From Streptococcus sanguinis (GTDB taxonomy: Bacteria > Bacillota > Bacilli > Lactobacillales > Streptococcaceae), in NCBI RefSeq assembly GCF_003943735.1, contig NZ_RJMV01000001.1, positions 43,551-107,550 on the forward strand: DNA of 64,000 bases, read 5' to 3'. The notes under the pieces were generated by a model. The model ran no database searches. It was not told the DNA's origin and saw nothing but the letters and a program-made list of their open reading frames with translations. The translations under genes were made by a program, and so were the position numbers. Positions 13,206 through 23,562 of the stretch are shown here, piece by piece. Within the stretch, counting starts at the first letter, position 1, and each line of letters begins with the position of its first letter.

Positions 13206-14337
13206 CTTTTGGTACCCCCACTTTCTCGTTGTATCCAACAACATATACTTCCTCTGTACCATCAATCTCTACACCATCAGAGATGATAGCCCCTTCACCG
13301 ATAATGGCCCGCTTGATCTTAGCGTCTTTGCCAATAACAGCTCCACTCATGATGACAGAGTCTTCAATGACTGCGCCCTTTTTGACTTGAGCACCAGTAG
13401 AAAGAATAGAGTGTTTTACTGTACCGTCAACGAAACAGCCATCAACGACCAGCGAATCTTCTACATGGGAATTTTCACTGATGAAGTTTGGCGGAGAAAT
13501 CAAGTTGCGAGAATAAATCTTCCAGCGACGATTGCGGCTATCCAGAGCATTTTCTGGGCTGATGTATTCCATGTTGGCTTCCCAGAGAGACTCTACTGTA
13601 CCAACGTCTTTCCAATAGCCTTCAAAGTCATAAGCATAAACGCTTTCGCCAGATTCAAGGTAGTTAGGGATAACATTCTTACCAAAGTCAGACATATCCA
13701 CATTGCTCTTTTCAGCAGCTACCAGCATATTGCGCAGACGCTGCCAGTCAAAGATATAAATCCCCATAGAAGCCTTGGTGGACTTAGGATGTTCTGGTTT
13801 TTCTTCAAATTCAACAATCCGATTATTAGCATCTGTATTCATGATACCAAAACGGCTGGCTTCTTTGAGAGGCACATCCAAAACAGCAACTGTCAGGCTG
13901 GCATTGTTGTCCTTGTGAGATTGAAGCATATCATCATAGTCCATCTTGTAGATATGGTCCCCAGACAAAATCAGGACATACTCAGGATTGATACTGTCGA
14001 TATAGTCAATATTTTGATAAATCGCATGGCTGGTACCTTCAAACCAACGATTTCCTTCGCTCGCAGAATAAGGCTGAAGAATGGACACGCCTGAGTTAAT
14101 ACCATCGAGACCCCAGCTAGAACCATTTCCGATATGACTGTTCAGAGCTAATGGCTGGTATTGAGTAATGACACCGACATTGTGAATACCGGAGTTGGCA
14201 CAATTAGACAAGGCGAAGTCAATAATACGATAGCGGCCGCCAAACTGTACCGCTGGTTTTGCGATACTCTGTGTGAGCTTTCCAAGACGAGTTCCTTGCC
14301 CGCCGGCAAGAATCAAAGCTAGCATTTCATTCTTCAT
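13195..14337 (-). CDS. glgC: Glucose-1-phosphate adenylyltransferase, catalytic subunit
   Basis: Makes ADP-glucose from glucose-1-phosphate and ATP, the committed step of glycogen synthesis. At 380 residues, it has the N-terminal [12 protein letters not shown] loop (residues 8-19), the [14 protein letters not shown] segment and the C-terminal hexapeptide-repeat helix. It starts 6 nt after the glgB stop and overlaps glgD. Confidence 0.97.
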   Translation of the reverse strand: MKNEMLALILAGGQGTRLGKLTQSIAKPAVQFGGRYRIIDFALSNCANSGIHNVGVITQYQPLALNSHIGNGSSWGLDGINSGVSILQPYSASEGNRWFEGTSHAIYQNIDYIDSINPEYVLILSGDHIYKMDYDDMLQSHKDNNASLTVAVLDVPLKEASRFGIMNTDANNRIVEFEEKPEHPKSTKASMGIYIFDWQRLRNMLVAAEKSNVDMSDFGKNVIPNYLESGESVYAYDFEGYWKDVGTVESLWEANMEYISPENALDSRNRRWKIYSRNLISPPNFISENSHVEDSLVVDGCFVDGTVKHSILSTGAQVKKGAVIEDSVIMSGAVIGKDAKIKRAIIGEGAIISDGVEIDGTEEVYVVGYNEKVGVPKDED

Positions 14338-14343
14338 AGACTA

Positions 14344-16254
14344 TTACTCCTTTGTGGAATCTTTTTTAACATTTTTACGAGCAATCCGACGCTTGATCTT
14401 CCAGATGCTGGCTCCAAGAGCTGGCAGTGTAAAGGTCAAAGTCTGTGGATAATCTTTCCAAAGTCCTTCTTGAGACTGAACTGTTTCGTTATGTTCCTTC
14501 CAAACACCTCCCCATTCTTCTAATTCAGTGTTCCATACCTCTTCATAAATGGCTTCCACTGGAACACCAATGGTAAAGTTCTTCCGCTCTACCGGCGCCA
14601 TATTGAATACACAAACTAACATATCTCCTTTTTCCGTCTTACGGATAAAAGAGAGGACACTTTGATCAGTATTATCCGCATCAATGATTTCGATGCCATC
14701 ATAGCTCAGATCAATTTCCCAAAGCGGACGATTGTCTTTATAGAAGGCATTGAGTGCAGCAGTAAAGCCCTGCATCTTCTTGTTCATCTGATCGTCCAGA
14801 TTAGACCATTCTAGCTGCTCTTCTGACTTCCATTCTAGGAACTGACCAAATTCTGAGCCCATAAAGAGCAGTTTCTTGCCCGGATGGCAGATTTGGTAGG
14901 TCAGCAAGTTGCGGAGCCCTGCAAATTGATTGTAACGGTCACCCCACATCTTGTGCATGAGACTCTTCTTGCCGTGAACTACTTCATCATGCGAGAATGG
15001 CAGGAGGAAGTTTTCAGAGAATACGTACATAAAGCTGAAGGTCACTAGATTAAAATCGTACTTACGATAAATCGGATCTTCCTCGTAGAAGCGAAGGATA
15101 TCATTCATCCAGCCCATATTCCACTTGTAGTCAAATCCAAGGCCACCCAGCTCTCTCATACCAGTAATCTTGGTCTCTGAGGAACTTTCCTCTGCAATCA
15201 TCATGACATCAGGATGGGCTAGCTTAATGACCGTATTGAGGCGTTGCAGGAAGTAATAACCTTCATAATTGCGATTGCCGCCATCTTTATTTGGCTGCCA
15301 TGGACCGCTGTCATAGTCCAGGTAAAGCATATTGCTGACAGCATCAACCCGAATCCCGTCCAAATGATAGAAATCAATCCAGAATTTAATACTGGAAATC
15401 AAGAAAGACTGAACCTGATTCTTGCCCAAATCAAAGTTGAGAGCACCCCAACCATAGTTATGAGCCCGATCGTGGTCCTGATACTCGAAAGTCGGTGTCC
15501 CATCATAATAGGCCAGAGCATCATCATTAATAGTGAAGTGACCTGGCACCCAGTCCACAATGACACCGATATTGTTCAAGTGACATTCTTCGACAAAATC
15601 CTGAAATTCCTCAGGTGTGCCATAGGTATGCTCAAAGGCGAAGTAGCCCATAAGCTGATAGCCCCAGCTAAGTCCTAGCGGATGAGCCATAAGCGGCATG
15701 AATTCCACATGTGTGTAGTTCATCTCCACCAGATAAGGAATCAAGTCTTCTTTTAACTGGGCAAAGCTATAAGGACTGCCGTCTTCATTACGTTTCCAAG
15801 ATCCGGCATGCACTTCATAGATATTGACCGGCCGAGAGAAGAAGCCCCAGCGCTTCCGGCGTGCCAGCCAGAGACCGTCTTTCCACTTCTTCTCAGGAAT
15901 AGTGCGAATAACTGCTCCCGTGCCCGGGCGCTCTTCCAGATAGATAGCCAGCGGATCAATTTTCAAAATTTCCTGACCACTGCTACGCTTGATATTGTAC
16001 TTGTAAATATCTCCTTCCTTAGGTAGCTCTGTGAAGACTTCCCAAACGCCCGCTTCATTTCGGACCATAGGAATCTGCTCTTCATACCAATTGGTGAAAT
16101 CTCCAATCAAATGGACACTCTGAGCATTAGGCGCCCAAACGCGGAAAGAATAGCCAGACTTGCCGTCCACTTCATCCTGATGCGCCCCTAGATAATGCTG
16201 TAAATGAAAGTTTTCACCTGTTGTAAAGGTTCTTAATGCTTCGTTCTTATCCAT
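14344..16254 (-). CDS. glgB: 1,4-alpha-glucan branching enzyme
   Basis: Introduces alpha-1,6 branches into glycogen. The 636-residue protein has an N-terminal CBM48-like domain (about 20-120) and a GH13 domain with catalytic Asp in [11 protein letters not shown], the Glu in MMIAEESSS and the [12 protein letters not shown] motif. First gene of the glg operon, preceded by a well-formed promoter and a consensus cre. Confidence 0.97.
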   Translation of the reverse strand: MDKNEALRTFTTGENFHLQHYLGAHQDEVDGKSGYSFRVWAPNAQSVHLIGDFTNWYEEQIPMVRNEAGVWEVFTELPKEGDIYKYNIKRSSGQEILKIDPLAIYLEERPGTGAVIRTIPEKKWKDGLWLARRKRWGFFSRPVNIYEVHAGSWKRNEDGSPYSFAQLKEDLIPYLVEMNYTHVEFMPLMAHPLGLSWGYQLMGYFAFEHTYGTPEEFQDFVEECHLNNIGVIVDWVPGHFTINDDALAYYDGTPTFEYQDHDRAHNYGWGALNFDLGKNQVQSFLISSIKFWIDFYHLDGIRVDAVSNMLYLDYDSGPWQPNKDGGNRNYEGYYFLQRLNTVIKLAHPDVMMIAEESSSETKITGMRELGGLGFDYKWNMGWMNDILRFYEEDPIYRKYDFNLVTFSFMYVFSENFLLPFSHDEVVHGKKSLMHKMWGDRYNQFAGLRNLLTYQICHPGKKLLFMGSEFGQFLEWKSEEQLEWSNLDDQMNKKMQGFTAALNAFYKDNRPLWEIDLSYDGIEIIDADNTDQSVLSFIRKTEKGDMLVCVFNMAPVERKNFTIGVPVEAIYEEVWNTELEEWGGVWKEHNETVQSQEGLWKDYPQTLTFTLPALGASIWKIKRRIARKNVKKDSTKE

Positions 16255-16270
16255 GCAATCACCTTTCTAT

Positions 16271-16285
16271 TTGTAAGCGTTTTCT
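16271..16285. promoter_or_regulatory. Consensus cre (CcpA operator) at glgB
   Basis: TTGTAAGCGTTTTCT matches the strict consensus WTGTAARCGYTTTCW at every position. It lies just downstream of the predicted -10 box, overlapping the transcription start, so CcpA bound there should block transcription. This implies that glycogen synthesis is under carbon catabolite control. Confidence 0.85.
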
Positions 16286-16293
16286 GTAATACT

Positions 16294-16322
16294 ATTCTAC
16301 ATTATTTTTATCTCTTTTTCAA
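16294..16322 (-). promoter_or_regulatory. Predicted promoter of the glg operon
   Basis: TTGAAA (-35, 16317-16322) and TAGAAT (-10, 16294-16299) with a 17-nt spacer on the minus strand, 40 nt before glgB. Confidence 0.7.
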
Positions 16323-16608
16323 GTAAATTTCAAATATCCTTACGGAAAATTACTAAAACCGAACATTAGCTGAAATTAGTAATAAATGAGAGAGAAAACA
16401 CTGCATTTTGTGTCTCTCAATATGTTTTAATTCCTTTTTCACTAAATATAGGAGCTATCCAAAACAAGAAAAAGATGAAAATTTTCATAAAGATATAGAC
16501 CAATATGTAAATTTACATTTTAAAATAATAAGCAATTAAACATATAAATGATTAATTCTTATCAAATCATGCGTTAATCTTGTTAGATTTACAAGTTCAT
16601 CAAGGTAA
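16323..16608. other. AT-rich intergenic stretch between glgB and gapN
   Basis: No gene was found. An inverted repeat GAGAGA...CAC and GTG-TCTCTC lies at about 16388-16420 without a T tract on either side. The rest is AT-rich and shows no recognisable motif. Confidence 0.6.
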
Positions 16609-16636
16609 GAAAAAAGGCCGCACAAAGCCGCCTTTC
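16609..16636 (-). terminator. Intrinsic terminator of gapN
   Basis: AAAGGC and GCCTTT arms with an 11-nt loop, followed on the minus strand by a T run; 4 nt beyond the gapN stop. Confidence 0.75.
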
Positions 16637-16639
16637 TCA

Positions 16640-18064
16640 TTATTTCACATCAAACACGATGGATTTCACTTGTGTCATCGCTTCGATACTGTAACGAATC
16701 CCTTGCACTCCTGCTCCAGATCCCTTAACACCAAGGAATGGGAAATTATCTGGACCACGTTGGGTCTTATTATTGATGTGTACAGTACCCACTTCCAGTT
16801 TCTCAGCAATTTCAAATGCTTTCGGGAAATCATTTGTAAAGACTGAAGATTGAAGACCAAACTCTGACTGGTTACAGATCTGAATAGCCTCTTCAACGGA
16901 AGTCACACGAATAATCGGAAGAACAGGACCAAATGGCTCTTCCCAAGCTAATTTCATATCCAGTGTCACATGGTCAAATAAGGCAGGCCAGATGAGATTT
17001 GCTTCACGTTTGATTTCTGTCAGGGCTGACGCTCCCTTTTCTTTAGCATCTTCAATCAAGCCCCAGATGAAATCTGCTGATGCATGATCAATGACTGGTG
17101 TGATATCCGCATTATCAAAGGGATCACCAACCGTCAATTTCTCTACCTCTGCCTTAATCAGCGCCGCTAATTTATCTGCTACGCTCTCCATGACAATGAC
17201 ACGTTTAATAGCCGTACAGCGCTGACCAGAATAACTGTATGCCCCGCCAACAATTTGCTTAGCTGCATGCTCCAAGTCAGCATCTTCCAGTACAACTGCA
17301 GCATCCTTACCACCCAATTCAAGCATAATTGGACGCATACCAGCCAACTTACCGATGCGTTCACCGATTGGAGTGGAGCCAGTAAAGTTAATGTAGTTTA
17401 CTTCCTTATGCTCAATGATGTAATCCCCGATTTCTGAACCACGTCCTGTGATGGTATTGAAAACACCAGCAGGCAGACCAGCCTCAGCAAAAGCCTGAGC
17501 CAAGAGCAAACCAGAGATTGAACCTTGAGTAGGTGGCTTAAACATCACGACATTTCCGCCGATAAGCGCAGGAGCAATTTTCGAAGCTGACAGATTAACT
17601 GGATAGTTGAATGGCGCAATAGCCAATACAACTCCTACAGGCTCACGACGGACCACAGCCAATTTTTTCTTGCTGGCAGCTTCAAAGCCGCCACCTTCCA
17701 TAACCTGACCGTGAATACGAATGCCTTCTTCAGCCGCATAGCGAATCAAGTCTGCTGTCCGGACTACCTCTCCGATTGCCGCTTTGATACCCTTGGCAAC
17801 TTCCTTTGCAAGGATTTCACCAATCTTCTCCTGATCGCGCTCCAAAATATCCGCAACCTTATGCAAATAAGCTGCACGTTCAACTGCTGAAAGAGCTCGC
17901 CAAGCTGGCAAAGCCGCACGAGCGCTCGCCATAGCATAGTCGACCTCTGCCTGAGTCATGGCAGGTACAGTTCCTAAAATCTCATTGTTGATAGGAGATG
18001 AGATGGTAATTTCATTTTCAGAAACTTTCCACTCTCCATTTATATAGTTTTTATATTGTGTCAC
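16640..18064 (-). CDS. gapN: NADP-dependent non-phosphorylating glyceraldehyde-3-phosphate dehydrogenase
   Basis: Oxidises glyceraldehyde-3-phosphate directly to 3-phosphoglycerate, producing NADPH; in streptococci lacking the oxidative pentose phosphate route this is a main NADPH source. The 474-residue aldehyde dehydrogenase-fold protein has the Glu site MLELGGKDAA and the catalytic Cys in YSGQRCTAIKRV (near residue 284). Single gene with its own promoter and terminator. Confidence 0.96.
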   Translation of the reverse strand: MTQYKNYINGEWKVSENEITISSPINNEILGTVPAMTQAEVDYAMASARAALPAWRALSAVERAAYLHKVADILERDQEKIGEILAKEVAKGIKAAIGEVVRTADLIRYAAEEGIRIHGQVMEGGGFEAASKKKLAVVRREPVGVVLAIAPFNYPVNLSASKIAPALIGGNVVMFKPPTQGSISGLLLAQAFAEAGLPAGVFNTITGRGSEIGDYIIEHKEVNYINFTGSTPIGERIGKLAGMRPIMLELGGKDAAVVLEDADLEHAAKQIVGGAYSYSGQRCTAIKRVIVMESVADKLAALIKAEVEKLTVGDPFDNADITPVIDHASADFIWGLIEDAKEKGASALTEIKREANLIWPALFDHVTLDMKLAWEEPFGPVLPIIRVTSVEEAIQICNQSEFGLQSSVFTNDFPKAFEIAEKLEVGTVHINNKTQRGPDNFPFLGVKGSGAGVQGIRYSIEAMTQVKSIVFDVK

Positions 18065-18093
18065 GTGTCCCCTCCAAAATGTTATTAAATATT

Positions 18094-18121
18094 ATTTTAC
18101 CAAATTTTCTGAAAATTTCAA
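18094..18121 (-). promoter_or_regulatory. Predicted promoter of gapN
   Basis: TTGAAA (18116-18121) and TAAAAT (18094-18099) with a 16-nt spacer on the minus strand, about 30 nt before gapN. Confidence 0.55.
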
Positions 18122-18261
18122 CCAAAAGTTATAAATTTAAAGAATTTTTTCACAATTAAGATAGATTATCTAAGTTTGTTCATATTAGGTCTGCTTATTT
18201 TCTGTTTTCTTTGATTTCAACTTTCTGCACGAACTTCACTATGCCCTGAAGAAAACTAAAA

Positions 18262-18287
18262 AAGACCAGGAAAATTTTCCTGATCTT
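18262..18287 (-). terminator. Intrinsic terminator of ptsHI
   Basis: Stem AAGA-c-CAGGAAAA paired with TTTTCCTG-a-TCTT, and a T tract on the minus strand; 11 nt past the ptsI stop. Confidence 0.8.
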
Positions 18288-18298
18288 AATTTTTCAGA

Positions 18299-20032
18299 TT
18301 AATCGAAGTCCAGATATTCTTTTTCAAGCTCAAGAACTTCTTCCATCGTTGCACATTCAGTCAGTGCACGCTGAGCCAGTTCTTCCATCTTCTTCGTATC
18401 CAGCTTCTTCATGAGGCTACGAGTCCGAAGAACTGAAGTCGCACTCATAGAGAATTCATCCAAGCCCATACCTACGAGCAATGGTACAGCTGTTTGATCG
18501 CCGGCCATTTCTCCACACATACCTGCCCATTTGCCTTCAGCATGAGCTGCTTTGATAACATTGTTAATCAAGCGAAGGATAGATGGGTTGTAAGGTTGAT
18601 AGAGGTAAGAGACTTGCTCATTCATCCGGTCAGCTGCCATAGTGTACTGGATCAAGTCGTTGGTACCGATAGAGAAGAAGTCTACTTCCTTAGCAAATTG
18701 ATCCGCCAGCATAGCTGCTGCTGGGATTTCAATCATGATACCCACTTGGATATTATCTGCTACTGCAACGCCTTCAGCCTGCAGCTTAGCTTTTTCTTCG
18801 TCATAAACCGCTTTAGCTTTGCGGAATTCTGTCAGAAGGGCTACCATTGGGAACATGATGCGCAATTGTCCATGTACAGATGCACGCAAGAGAGCGCGGA
18901 TTTGTGTACGGAACATAGCATTGCCAGTTTCAGAGATAGAGATACGCAAAGCACGGAAACCAAGGAATGGATTCATTTCATGTGGCATATCAAAGTAAGG
19001 AAGTTCCTTATCTCCACCAATGTCCATTGTACGAACAACTACTGGTTTTCCATTCATTCCTTCAAGCACAGCCTTGTATGCTTCATACTGCTCATCTTCT
19101 GTCGGGAAGTCTTGAGAGTCCATATAAAGGAACTCAGTCCGGTAAAGACCAACCGCTTCTGCACCATTAGCATTGACACCTTCAACGTCTTTTGGTGTAC
19201 CGATATTAGCTGCCAATTCGAAGTGCTTGCCATCTGCAGTCACAGTCTGAGCATCTTTAAGCAATTCCCATTCAGCTTTTTGCTTAGCATAAGCCTCACC
19301 AGCTGCTTTAAATGCTGCGATTTGCTCTTCAGTTGGGTTGATAATCACTTCACCAGTGATACCGTTAGCTGCAATCACATCGCCGTCTTTTACAAGCTCA
19401 GTAATGTTATTAGTTCCCAATACTGCTGCGATTTCAAGCGTACGTGCCATGATAGCAGAGTGGCTTGTACGGCCGCCGATATTAGTTACAAAAGCTTTAA
19501 CAAATTTCTTATCCAGCTGTGCTGTATCAGAAGGAGTCAAGTCATGAGCAATCACAACTGATTCTTCATTGATAGACGCTGGGTTTGGCAATTTCTTGCC
19601 CAGAAGGTTAGCAAGAACACGTTTTGTCACGTCGCGGATATCTGCTGCACGTTCCTGCATATATGGATTGTCGTCCATGTTTTCAAAGAGAGTGATAAAC
19701 ATGTCCGTTACTTCTTTCAGACCAGCTTCTGCATTGGTCTTTTTCGCACGGATTGTTTCTTTGATTTGCCCAACCATTTCAGGGTCAGCAAGTACCATTA
19801 AGTGAGCGTCAAACACCTGAGCGGCTTCCTCACCAAGGCTATCTACTGCTTTCTCACGGATAACAGAAAGCTCGTTCTGTGAAGCTTCAAGAGCTGCATC
19901 CAAACGAGCCTCTTCTGCATTCGTATCTTCGACTGAAACAGTCTCAAATGATAAATCCGGTTGAACTAATAGATATGCCTTAGCAACGGCAACACCGTCA
20001 GATGCTGCAATTCCTTTAAGCATTTCTGTCAT
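18299..20032 (-). CDS. ptsI: PTS enzyme I (phosphoenolpyruvate-protein phosphotransferase)
   Basis: Transfers phosphate from phosphoenolpyruvate to HPr. The start is placed at [13 protein letters not shown] (20032), one base after the ptsH stop, rather than at an upstream in-frame codon inside ptsH. The 577-residue protein has the phosphorylated His in [15 protein letters not shown] (about residue 190) and the C-terminal PEP-binding domain with the active Cys in [10 protein letters not shown] (near residue 500). Confidence 0.97.
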   Translation of the reverse strand: MTEMLKGIAASDGVAVAKAYLLVQPDLSFETVSVEDTNAEEARLDAALEASQNELSVIREKAVDSLGEEAAQVFDAHLMVLADPEMVGQIKETIRAKKTNAEAGLKEVTDMFITLFENMDDNPYMQERAADIRDVTKRVLANLLGKKLPNPASINEESVVIAHDLTPSDTAQLDKKFVKAFVTNIGGRTSHSAIMARTLEIAAVLGTNNITELVKDGDVIAANGITGEVIINPTEEQIAAFKAAGEAYAKQKAEWELLKDAQTVTADGKHFELAANIGTPKDVEGVNANGAEAVGLYRTEFLYMDSQDFPTEDEQYEAYKAVLEGMNGKPVVVRTMDIGGDKELPYFDMPHEMNPFLGFRALRISISETGNAMFRTQIRALLRASVHGQLRIMFPMVALLTEFRKAKAVYDEEKAKLQAEGVAVADNIQVGIMIEIPAAAMLADQFAKEVDFFSIGTNDLIQYTMAADRMNEQVSYLYQPYNPSILRLINNVIKAAHAEGKWAGMCGEMAGDQTAVPLLVGMGLDEFSMSATSVLRTRSLMKKLDTKKMEELAQRALTECATMEEVLELEKEYLDFD

Positions 20033-20033
20033 A

Positions 20034-20297
20034 TTAAGCCAATCCTTCTTTTTCCATTGTTTCAGAGATTGCAGCGATAGCATCGTCTGCATCTGCACCT
20101 TCAGCTGAGATCTTAACATCAGCTCCTTGGCCAACACCGAGACTCATAACACCCATGATAGATTTCAAGTTTACTGATTTACCTTTGTATTCAAGCGTAA
20201 TGTCTGAAGCGAATTTGCTAGCAGTTTGAACCAACAAAGTTGCTGGACGTGCGTGAATACCTGTTTCTGCTACAATGTGGAAATCTTTAGAAGCCAT
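20034..20297 (-). CDS. ptsH: Phosphocarrier protein HPr
   Basis: 87-residue PTS phosphocarrier. His15 in TGIHARPAT takes phosphate from enzyme I; Ser46 in [10 protein letters not shown] is the HPrK/P regulatory site whose phosphorylated form is the CcpA co-repressor. First gene of ptsHI, with a strong predicted promoter. Confidence 0.98.
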   Translation of the reverse strand: MASKDFHIVAETGIHARPATLLVQTASKFASDITLEYKGKSVNLKSIMGVMSLGVGQGADVKISAEGADADDAIAAISETMEKEGLA

Positions 20298-20358
20298 AGT
20301 TAGACTCTCCTTTTAAATAATTCTTTTTGAGTTATTGTGATAACCCTTACAAGTTGAT

Positions 20359-20387
20359 ATTATATCACCTTTTGAAATCTTTTTCAA
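20359..20387 (-). promoter_or_regulatory. Predicted promoter of ptsHI
   Basis: TTGAAA (20382-20387), 17-nt spacer, perfect TATAAT (20359-20364) on the minus strand. Confidence 0.75.
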
Positions 20388-20754
20388 GAATTTTATAGCC
20401 CGCTTACAAAATATTTCTTAGGAAATGAAAACTCTTCTTATTATATTGAAGAGAGAATTTTCGAGCTAAATCCCACATTCCCCAAGCTTTATTCAAAAAT
20501 GGCTTCCACTAAGTTTTTAATCATAAATTTCTTATTTTTATAGTAGTTAATTTCCATAAATTAAGAATATAAACTCCTCCCTCCACTCCTCCTAGTGATT
20601 CCCTAAATTCTGTAACACAAGATATTGGATTTTTGTTTTTAGGCGGAAAAGCTACTAGTCATTTTTCTAACATTTTAAGACTTGTTTAAGCATTGCCGCA
20701 TCAGCATTTTGCTCCTTTTCTGCAATTTTTCACTTCTTTTCACCGCTTATACAA
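20388..20754. other. Intergenic stretch between divergent ptsHI and nrdHEF
   Basis: AT-rich with no convincing gene. Purine-rich GGAGG-like runs occur on the minus strand near 20575-20592, but no start codon lies at a useful distance. A frame reading SLGGVEGGVYI passes through them without a start codon. Confidence 0.5.
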
Positions 20755-20812
20755 ACACTATATATTGTATTGTAATCTATCCTATAACAAAATATCACAC
20801 AATATTTAGTTC
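20755..20812. promoter_or_regulatory. Candidate pair of NrdR boxes
   Basis: ACACTATATATTGTAT (20755-20770) and ACACAATATTTAGTTC (20797-20812) resemble the NrdR palindrome. Their starts are 42 nt apart, about four helical turns, and they lie just upstream of the nrdH -35 box. NrdR represses ribonucleotide reductase operons through paired boxes. The second box is the weaker match. Confidence 0.6.
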
Positions 20813-20819
20813 AAAACTA

Positions 20820-20848
20820 TTGACATTCTATTTTCTTTTAGATATACT
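20820..20848 (+). promoter_or_regulatory. Predicted promoter of nrdHEF
   Basis: Perfect TTGACA (20820-20825), 17-nt spacer, TATACT (20843-20848), followed by an AGAGGA ribosome binding site and nrdH. Confidence 0.8.
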
Positions 20849-20896
20849 AGTTTCGTATTATTTAAAAGAAAAAAAGAAAGTTTAGAGGAATTTTTA

Positions 20897-21115
20897 ATGG
20901 TAACTATTTACTCAAAAAACAACTGCGTTCAGTGCAAAATGACCAAGCGCTTCTTAGACACTAATCATGTAGAATACCGCGAAATCAATTTGGACGAGCA
21001 GCCAGAATTTATTGACCATGTCAAAGATCTTGGTTTCAATGCTGCTCCTGTGATTCAGACAGCAACTGAGGCATTTTCTGGTTTCCAACCTGGTAAATTG
21101 AAAAAACTGTCTTAA
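20897..21115 (+). CDS. nrdH: Glutaredoxin-like NrdH redoxin
   Basis: Electron donor for the class Ib ribonucleotide reductase. The 72-residue protein has the CVQC redox motif (residues 11-14) and the C-terminal PVIQT...FSGFQPGKL segment typical of NrdH. First gene of nrdHEF; 162 nt and a stem-loop separate it from nrdE. Confidence 0.95.
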   Translation: MVTIYSKNNCVQCKMTKRFLDTNHVEYREINLDEQPEFIDHVKDLGFNAAPVIQTATEAFSGFQPGKLKKLS

Positions 21116-21188
21116 TGTAGTTTATTTTGAGGGCAGCGCGCCTTGATCGGGAGATAAACTAAAAGACAGATTATCAGGGCAAACTGCA

Positions 21189-21208
21189 GCTCCTATGCTC
21201 ATAGGAGC
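21189..21208 (+). terminator. Stem-loop between nrdH and nrdE
   Basis: GCTCCTATG and CATAGGAGC form a near-perfect stem followed by CGTTTCTTTT. It could be an attenuator that makes nrdH transcripts more abundant than nrdE. Confidence 0.45.
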
Positions 21209-21277
21209 CGTTTCTTTTGTAAGGCGGAACTTTTTCTGCCAGCTAAATAATCATTACTTATATAGAAAAGGGAAAAC

Positions 21278-23437
21278 ATGGGACTCAAACATTTAGAGGA
21301 TGTGACATACTTCCGACTCAACAATGAAATCAACCGTCCGATTAACGGACAGATTATGCTCCACAAGGACAAAGAAGCTCTGGAGGCTTTCTTTAAGGAA
21401 AATGTTGAGCCGAACACCAAGCAATTTTCTTCTATTACAGAAAAGATTGAATATTTAATAGAAGAAAACTATTTGGAGAAGGAATTTATCCAGCTCTACT
21501 CTCCGGAATACATCGAGGAGCTGACTGCTTTTATCCATGCTCAAGATTTCAAGTTTAAATCTTTCATGGCTGCTTATAAGTTCTACAACCAGTATGCATT
21601 GAAGACCAATGATGGTGAATACTATCTGGAAAGCATGGAAGATCGGGTACTCTTCAACGCCCTCTACTTTGCCAACGGAGATGAAGCTATTGCCAAGGAT
21701 ATTGCTAATGAAATCATCCACCAGCGCTATCAACCGGCGACACCAAGCTTCCTTAACGCTGGTCGGGCTCGTCGCGGCGAATTGGTGTCCTGCTTCCTCA
21801 TCCAAGTAACCGATGATATGAACTCAATCGGCCGCTCCATCAACTCTGCCCTGCAATTGTCTCGTATCGGAGGCGGGGTCGGTATTTCCCTCAGCAATCT
21901 GCGGGAAGCTGGAGCACCTATCAAGGGTTATGAAGGAGCTGCATCTGGCGTTGTGCCTGTTATGAAACTCTTTGAGGACAGCTTCTCCTACTCTAACCAG
22001 CTGGGCCAACGTCAGGGAGCTGGGGTTGTTTACCTCAATGTCTTCCACCCAGATATCATCGCCTTCCTTTCTACTAAGAAAGAAAATGCTGACGAAAAAG
22101 TTCGGGTTAAAACCCTCTCACTCGGTGTCGTCATTCCAGATAAGTTCTACGAGTTGGCGCGTAAAAATGAAGAAATGTACCTCTTCAGCCCGTATTCTGT
22201 TGAACGTGAGTACGGTGTGCCATTTGCCTACCTTGATATCACTGAAAAATACGATGAGTTGGTCGCTAATCCAAATATCACTAAGACCAAAATCAAGGCC
22301 CGTGATTTGGAAACAGAAATCTCTAAACTCCAACAAGAATCTGGCTATCCTTATGTCGTAAACATTGATACGGCCAATCGTTCAAATCCAATTGACGGTA
22401 AAATCGTCATGAGTAACCTTTGCTCTGAAATCCTGCAGGTACAAGAGCCTAGCCTTTTGAATGATGCGCAAGAGTATCTCCACTTGGGAACAGATGTATC
22501 ATGTAACTTAGGCTCTACCAACGTTGTAAACATGATGACTTCACCTGACTTTGGAAAATCCATCCGGACCATGACACGCGCTTTGACCTTTGTCACAGAC
22601 AGCTCGCACATCACAGCTGTGCCTTCTATCGACAATGGTAACAGTCTGGCGCACACCTTTGGTCTGGGAGCTATGGGACTGCACAGCTACTTAGCTCAGC
22701 AGTTGATCGATTATGGATCTGCGGAAGCTGTAGAGTTCACCAGCATCTACTTCATGCTTATGAACTACTGGACCTTGGTTGAGTCTAACAATATCGCTCG
22801 CGAGCGTGGCGTGACCTTCCATAACTTTGAAAAATCTGACTATGCTAACGGCACTTACTTTGACAAATACCTGACAGGTGAATTTGTACCTAAGTCTGAC
22901 CGTGTCAAAGAACTCTTCGCAGGCATCTTTGTCCCATCTGCAGAGGATTGGGCAGAGTTGCGTGACAAGATCAAGGCTGATGGTCTCTACCACCAAAACC
23001 GCCTGGCTGTTGCACCAAATGGCTCTATCAGCTACATCAATGACGTTTCTGCTTCAATCCATCCAATTACTCAACGGATCGAAGAACGTCAAGAAAAGAA
23101 AATCGGTAAGATCTACTATCCCGCTGCTGGTCTGTCAACTGAGACTATCCCTTACTACACCAGTGCTTATGACATGGACATGCGCAAGGTTATCGATGTC
23201 TATGCAGCCGCAACTGAGCACGTGGACCAAGGACTTTCCCTGACTCTCTTTATGCGCAGCGATATCCCTAAAGGTCTCTACGAATGGAAAAAAGAAAGCA
23301 AGCAAACAACCCGCGACCTTTCTATCCTACGTAACTACGCCTTCAACAAGGGTATCAAGTCCATCTACTACGTCCGCACCTTCACCGATGATGGTGGCGA
23401 AGTAGGTGCCAACCATTGTGAAAGCTGTGTGATCTAA
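21278..23437 (+). CDS. nrdE: Class Ib ribonucleoside-diphosphate reductase, alpha subunit
   Basis: Catalytic subunit that reduces ribonucleoside diphosphates to deoxy forms in aerobic growth. At 719 residues it is family length. The active-site cysteines appear in LVSCFLIQV and SNLCSEILQ, and the C-terminal shuttle pair in ANHCESCVI accepts electrons from NrdH. No nrdI lies nearby. Confidence 0.97.
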   Translation: MGLKHLEDVTYFRLNNEINRPINGQIMLHKDKEALEAFFKENVEPNTKQFSSITEKIEYLIEENYLEKEFIQLYSPEYIEELTAFIHAQDFKFKSFMAAYKFYNQYALKTNDGEYYLESMEDRVLFNALYFANGDEAIAKDIANEIIHQRYQPATPSFLNAGRARRGELVSCFLIQVTDDMNSIGRSINSALQLSRIGGGVGISLSNLREAGAPIKGYEGAASGVVPVMKLFEDSFSYSNQLGQRQGAGVVYLNVFHPDIIAFLSTKKENADEKVRVKTLSLGVVIPDKFYELARKNEEMYLFSPYSVEREYGVPFAYLDITEKYDELVANPNITKTKIKARDLETEISKLQQESGYPYVVNIDTANRSNPIDGKIVMSNLCSEILQVQEPSLLNDAQEYLHLGTDVSCNLGSTNVVNMMTSPDFGKSIRTMTRALTFVTDSSHITAVPSIDNGNSLAHTFGLGAMGLHSYLAQQLIDYGSAEAVEFTSIYFMLMNYWTLVESNNIARERGVTFHNFEKSDYANGTYFDKYLTGEFVPKSDRVKELFAGIFVPSAEDWAELRDKIKADGLYHQNRLAVAPNGSISYINDVSASIHPITQRIEERQEKKIGKIYYPAAGLSTETIPYYTSAYDMDMRKVIDVYAAATEHVDQGLSLTLFMRSDIPKGLYEWKKESKQTTRDLSILRNYAFNKGIKSIYYVRTFTDDGGEVGANHCESCVI

Positions 23438-23480
23438 CAAGAGATTTTAGAAAAAGAAAAGGAAATTCGACCATGTCACA

Positions 23481-23516
23481 ATTTTACCTTCCCCATCATT
23501 GACAGGAAGGTAAAAT
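23481..23516. repeat. Perfect 12-bp inverted repeat between nrdE and nrdF
   Basis: ATTTTACCTTCC (23481-23492) and GGAAGGTAAAAT (23505-23516) are exact reverse complements around a 12-nt loop. The loop is not followed by a T tract on the plus strand. Confidence 0.8.
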
Positions 23517-23526
23517 CGTGGAGTAT

Positions 23527-23562
23527 TGGGGTAGTATCCAAGAAGTGATAGCTGATACCCCA
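23527..23562. repeat. Second inverted repeat between nrdE and nrdF
   Basis: TGGGGTA (23527-23533) pairs with TACCCCA (23556-23562), with further partial pairing inside. It follows the first hairpin by ten bases and precedes the nrdF ribosome binding site (AAAGGAG). Confidence 0.65.

Noticed and set aside
13387..14094. 235-codon open frame opposite glgC
   Set aside because: Same reason: mirror frame of a conserved gene.
16388..16420. GAGAGA/TCTCTC inverted repeat as a terminator
   Set aside because: No T tract on either side, and no gene ends nearby in a suitable orientation.
18494..19561. 355-codon open frame on the plus strand opposite ptsI
   Set aside because: Entirely antisense to a well-conserved gene, rich in Cys/His/Phe/Ser with no family resemblance; a shadow frame.
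20033..20137. N-terminal extension of ptsI into ptsH
   Set aside because: The extension lies inside ptsH in another frame; [11 protein letters not shown] is the conserved start.
20575..20690. Minus-strand frame containing SLGGVEGG, resembling a double-glycine leader
   Set aside because: No start codon precedes it in frame and nothing peptide-like follows the GG; only GGAGG-like runs lie there.
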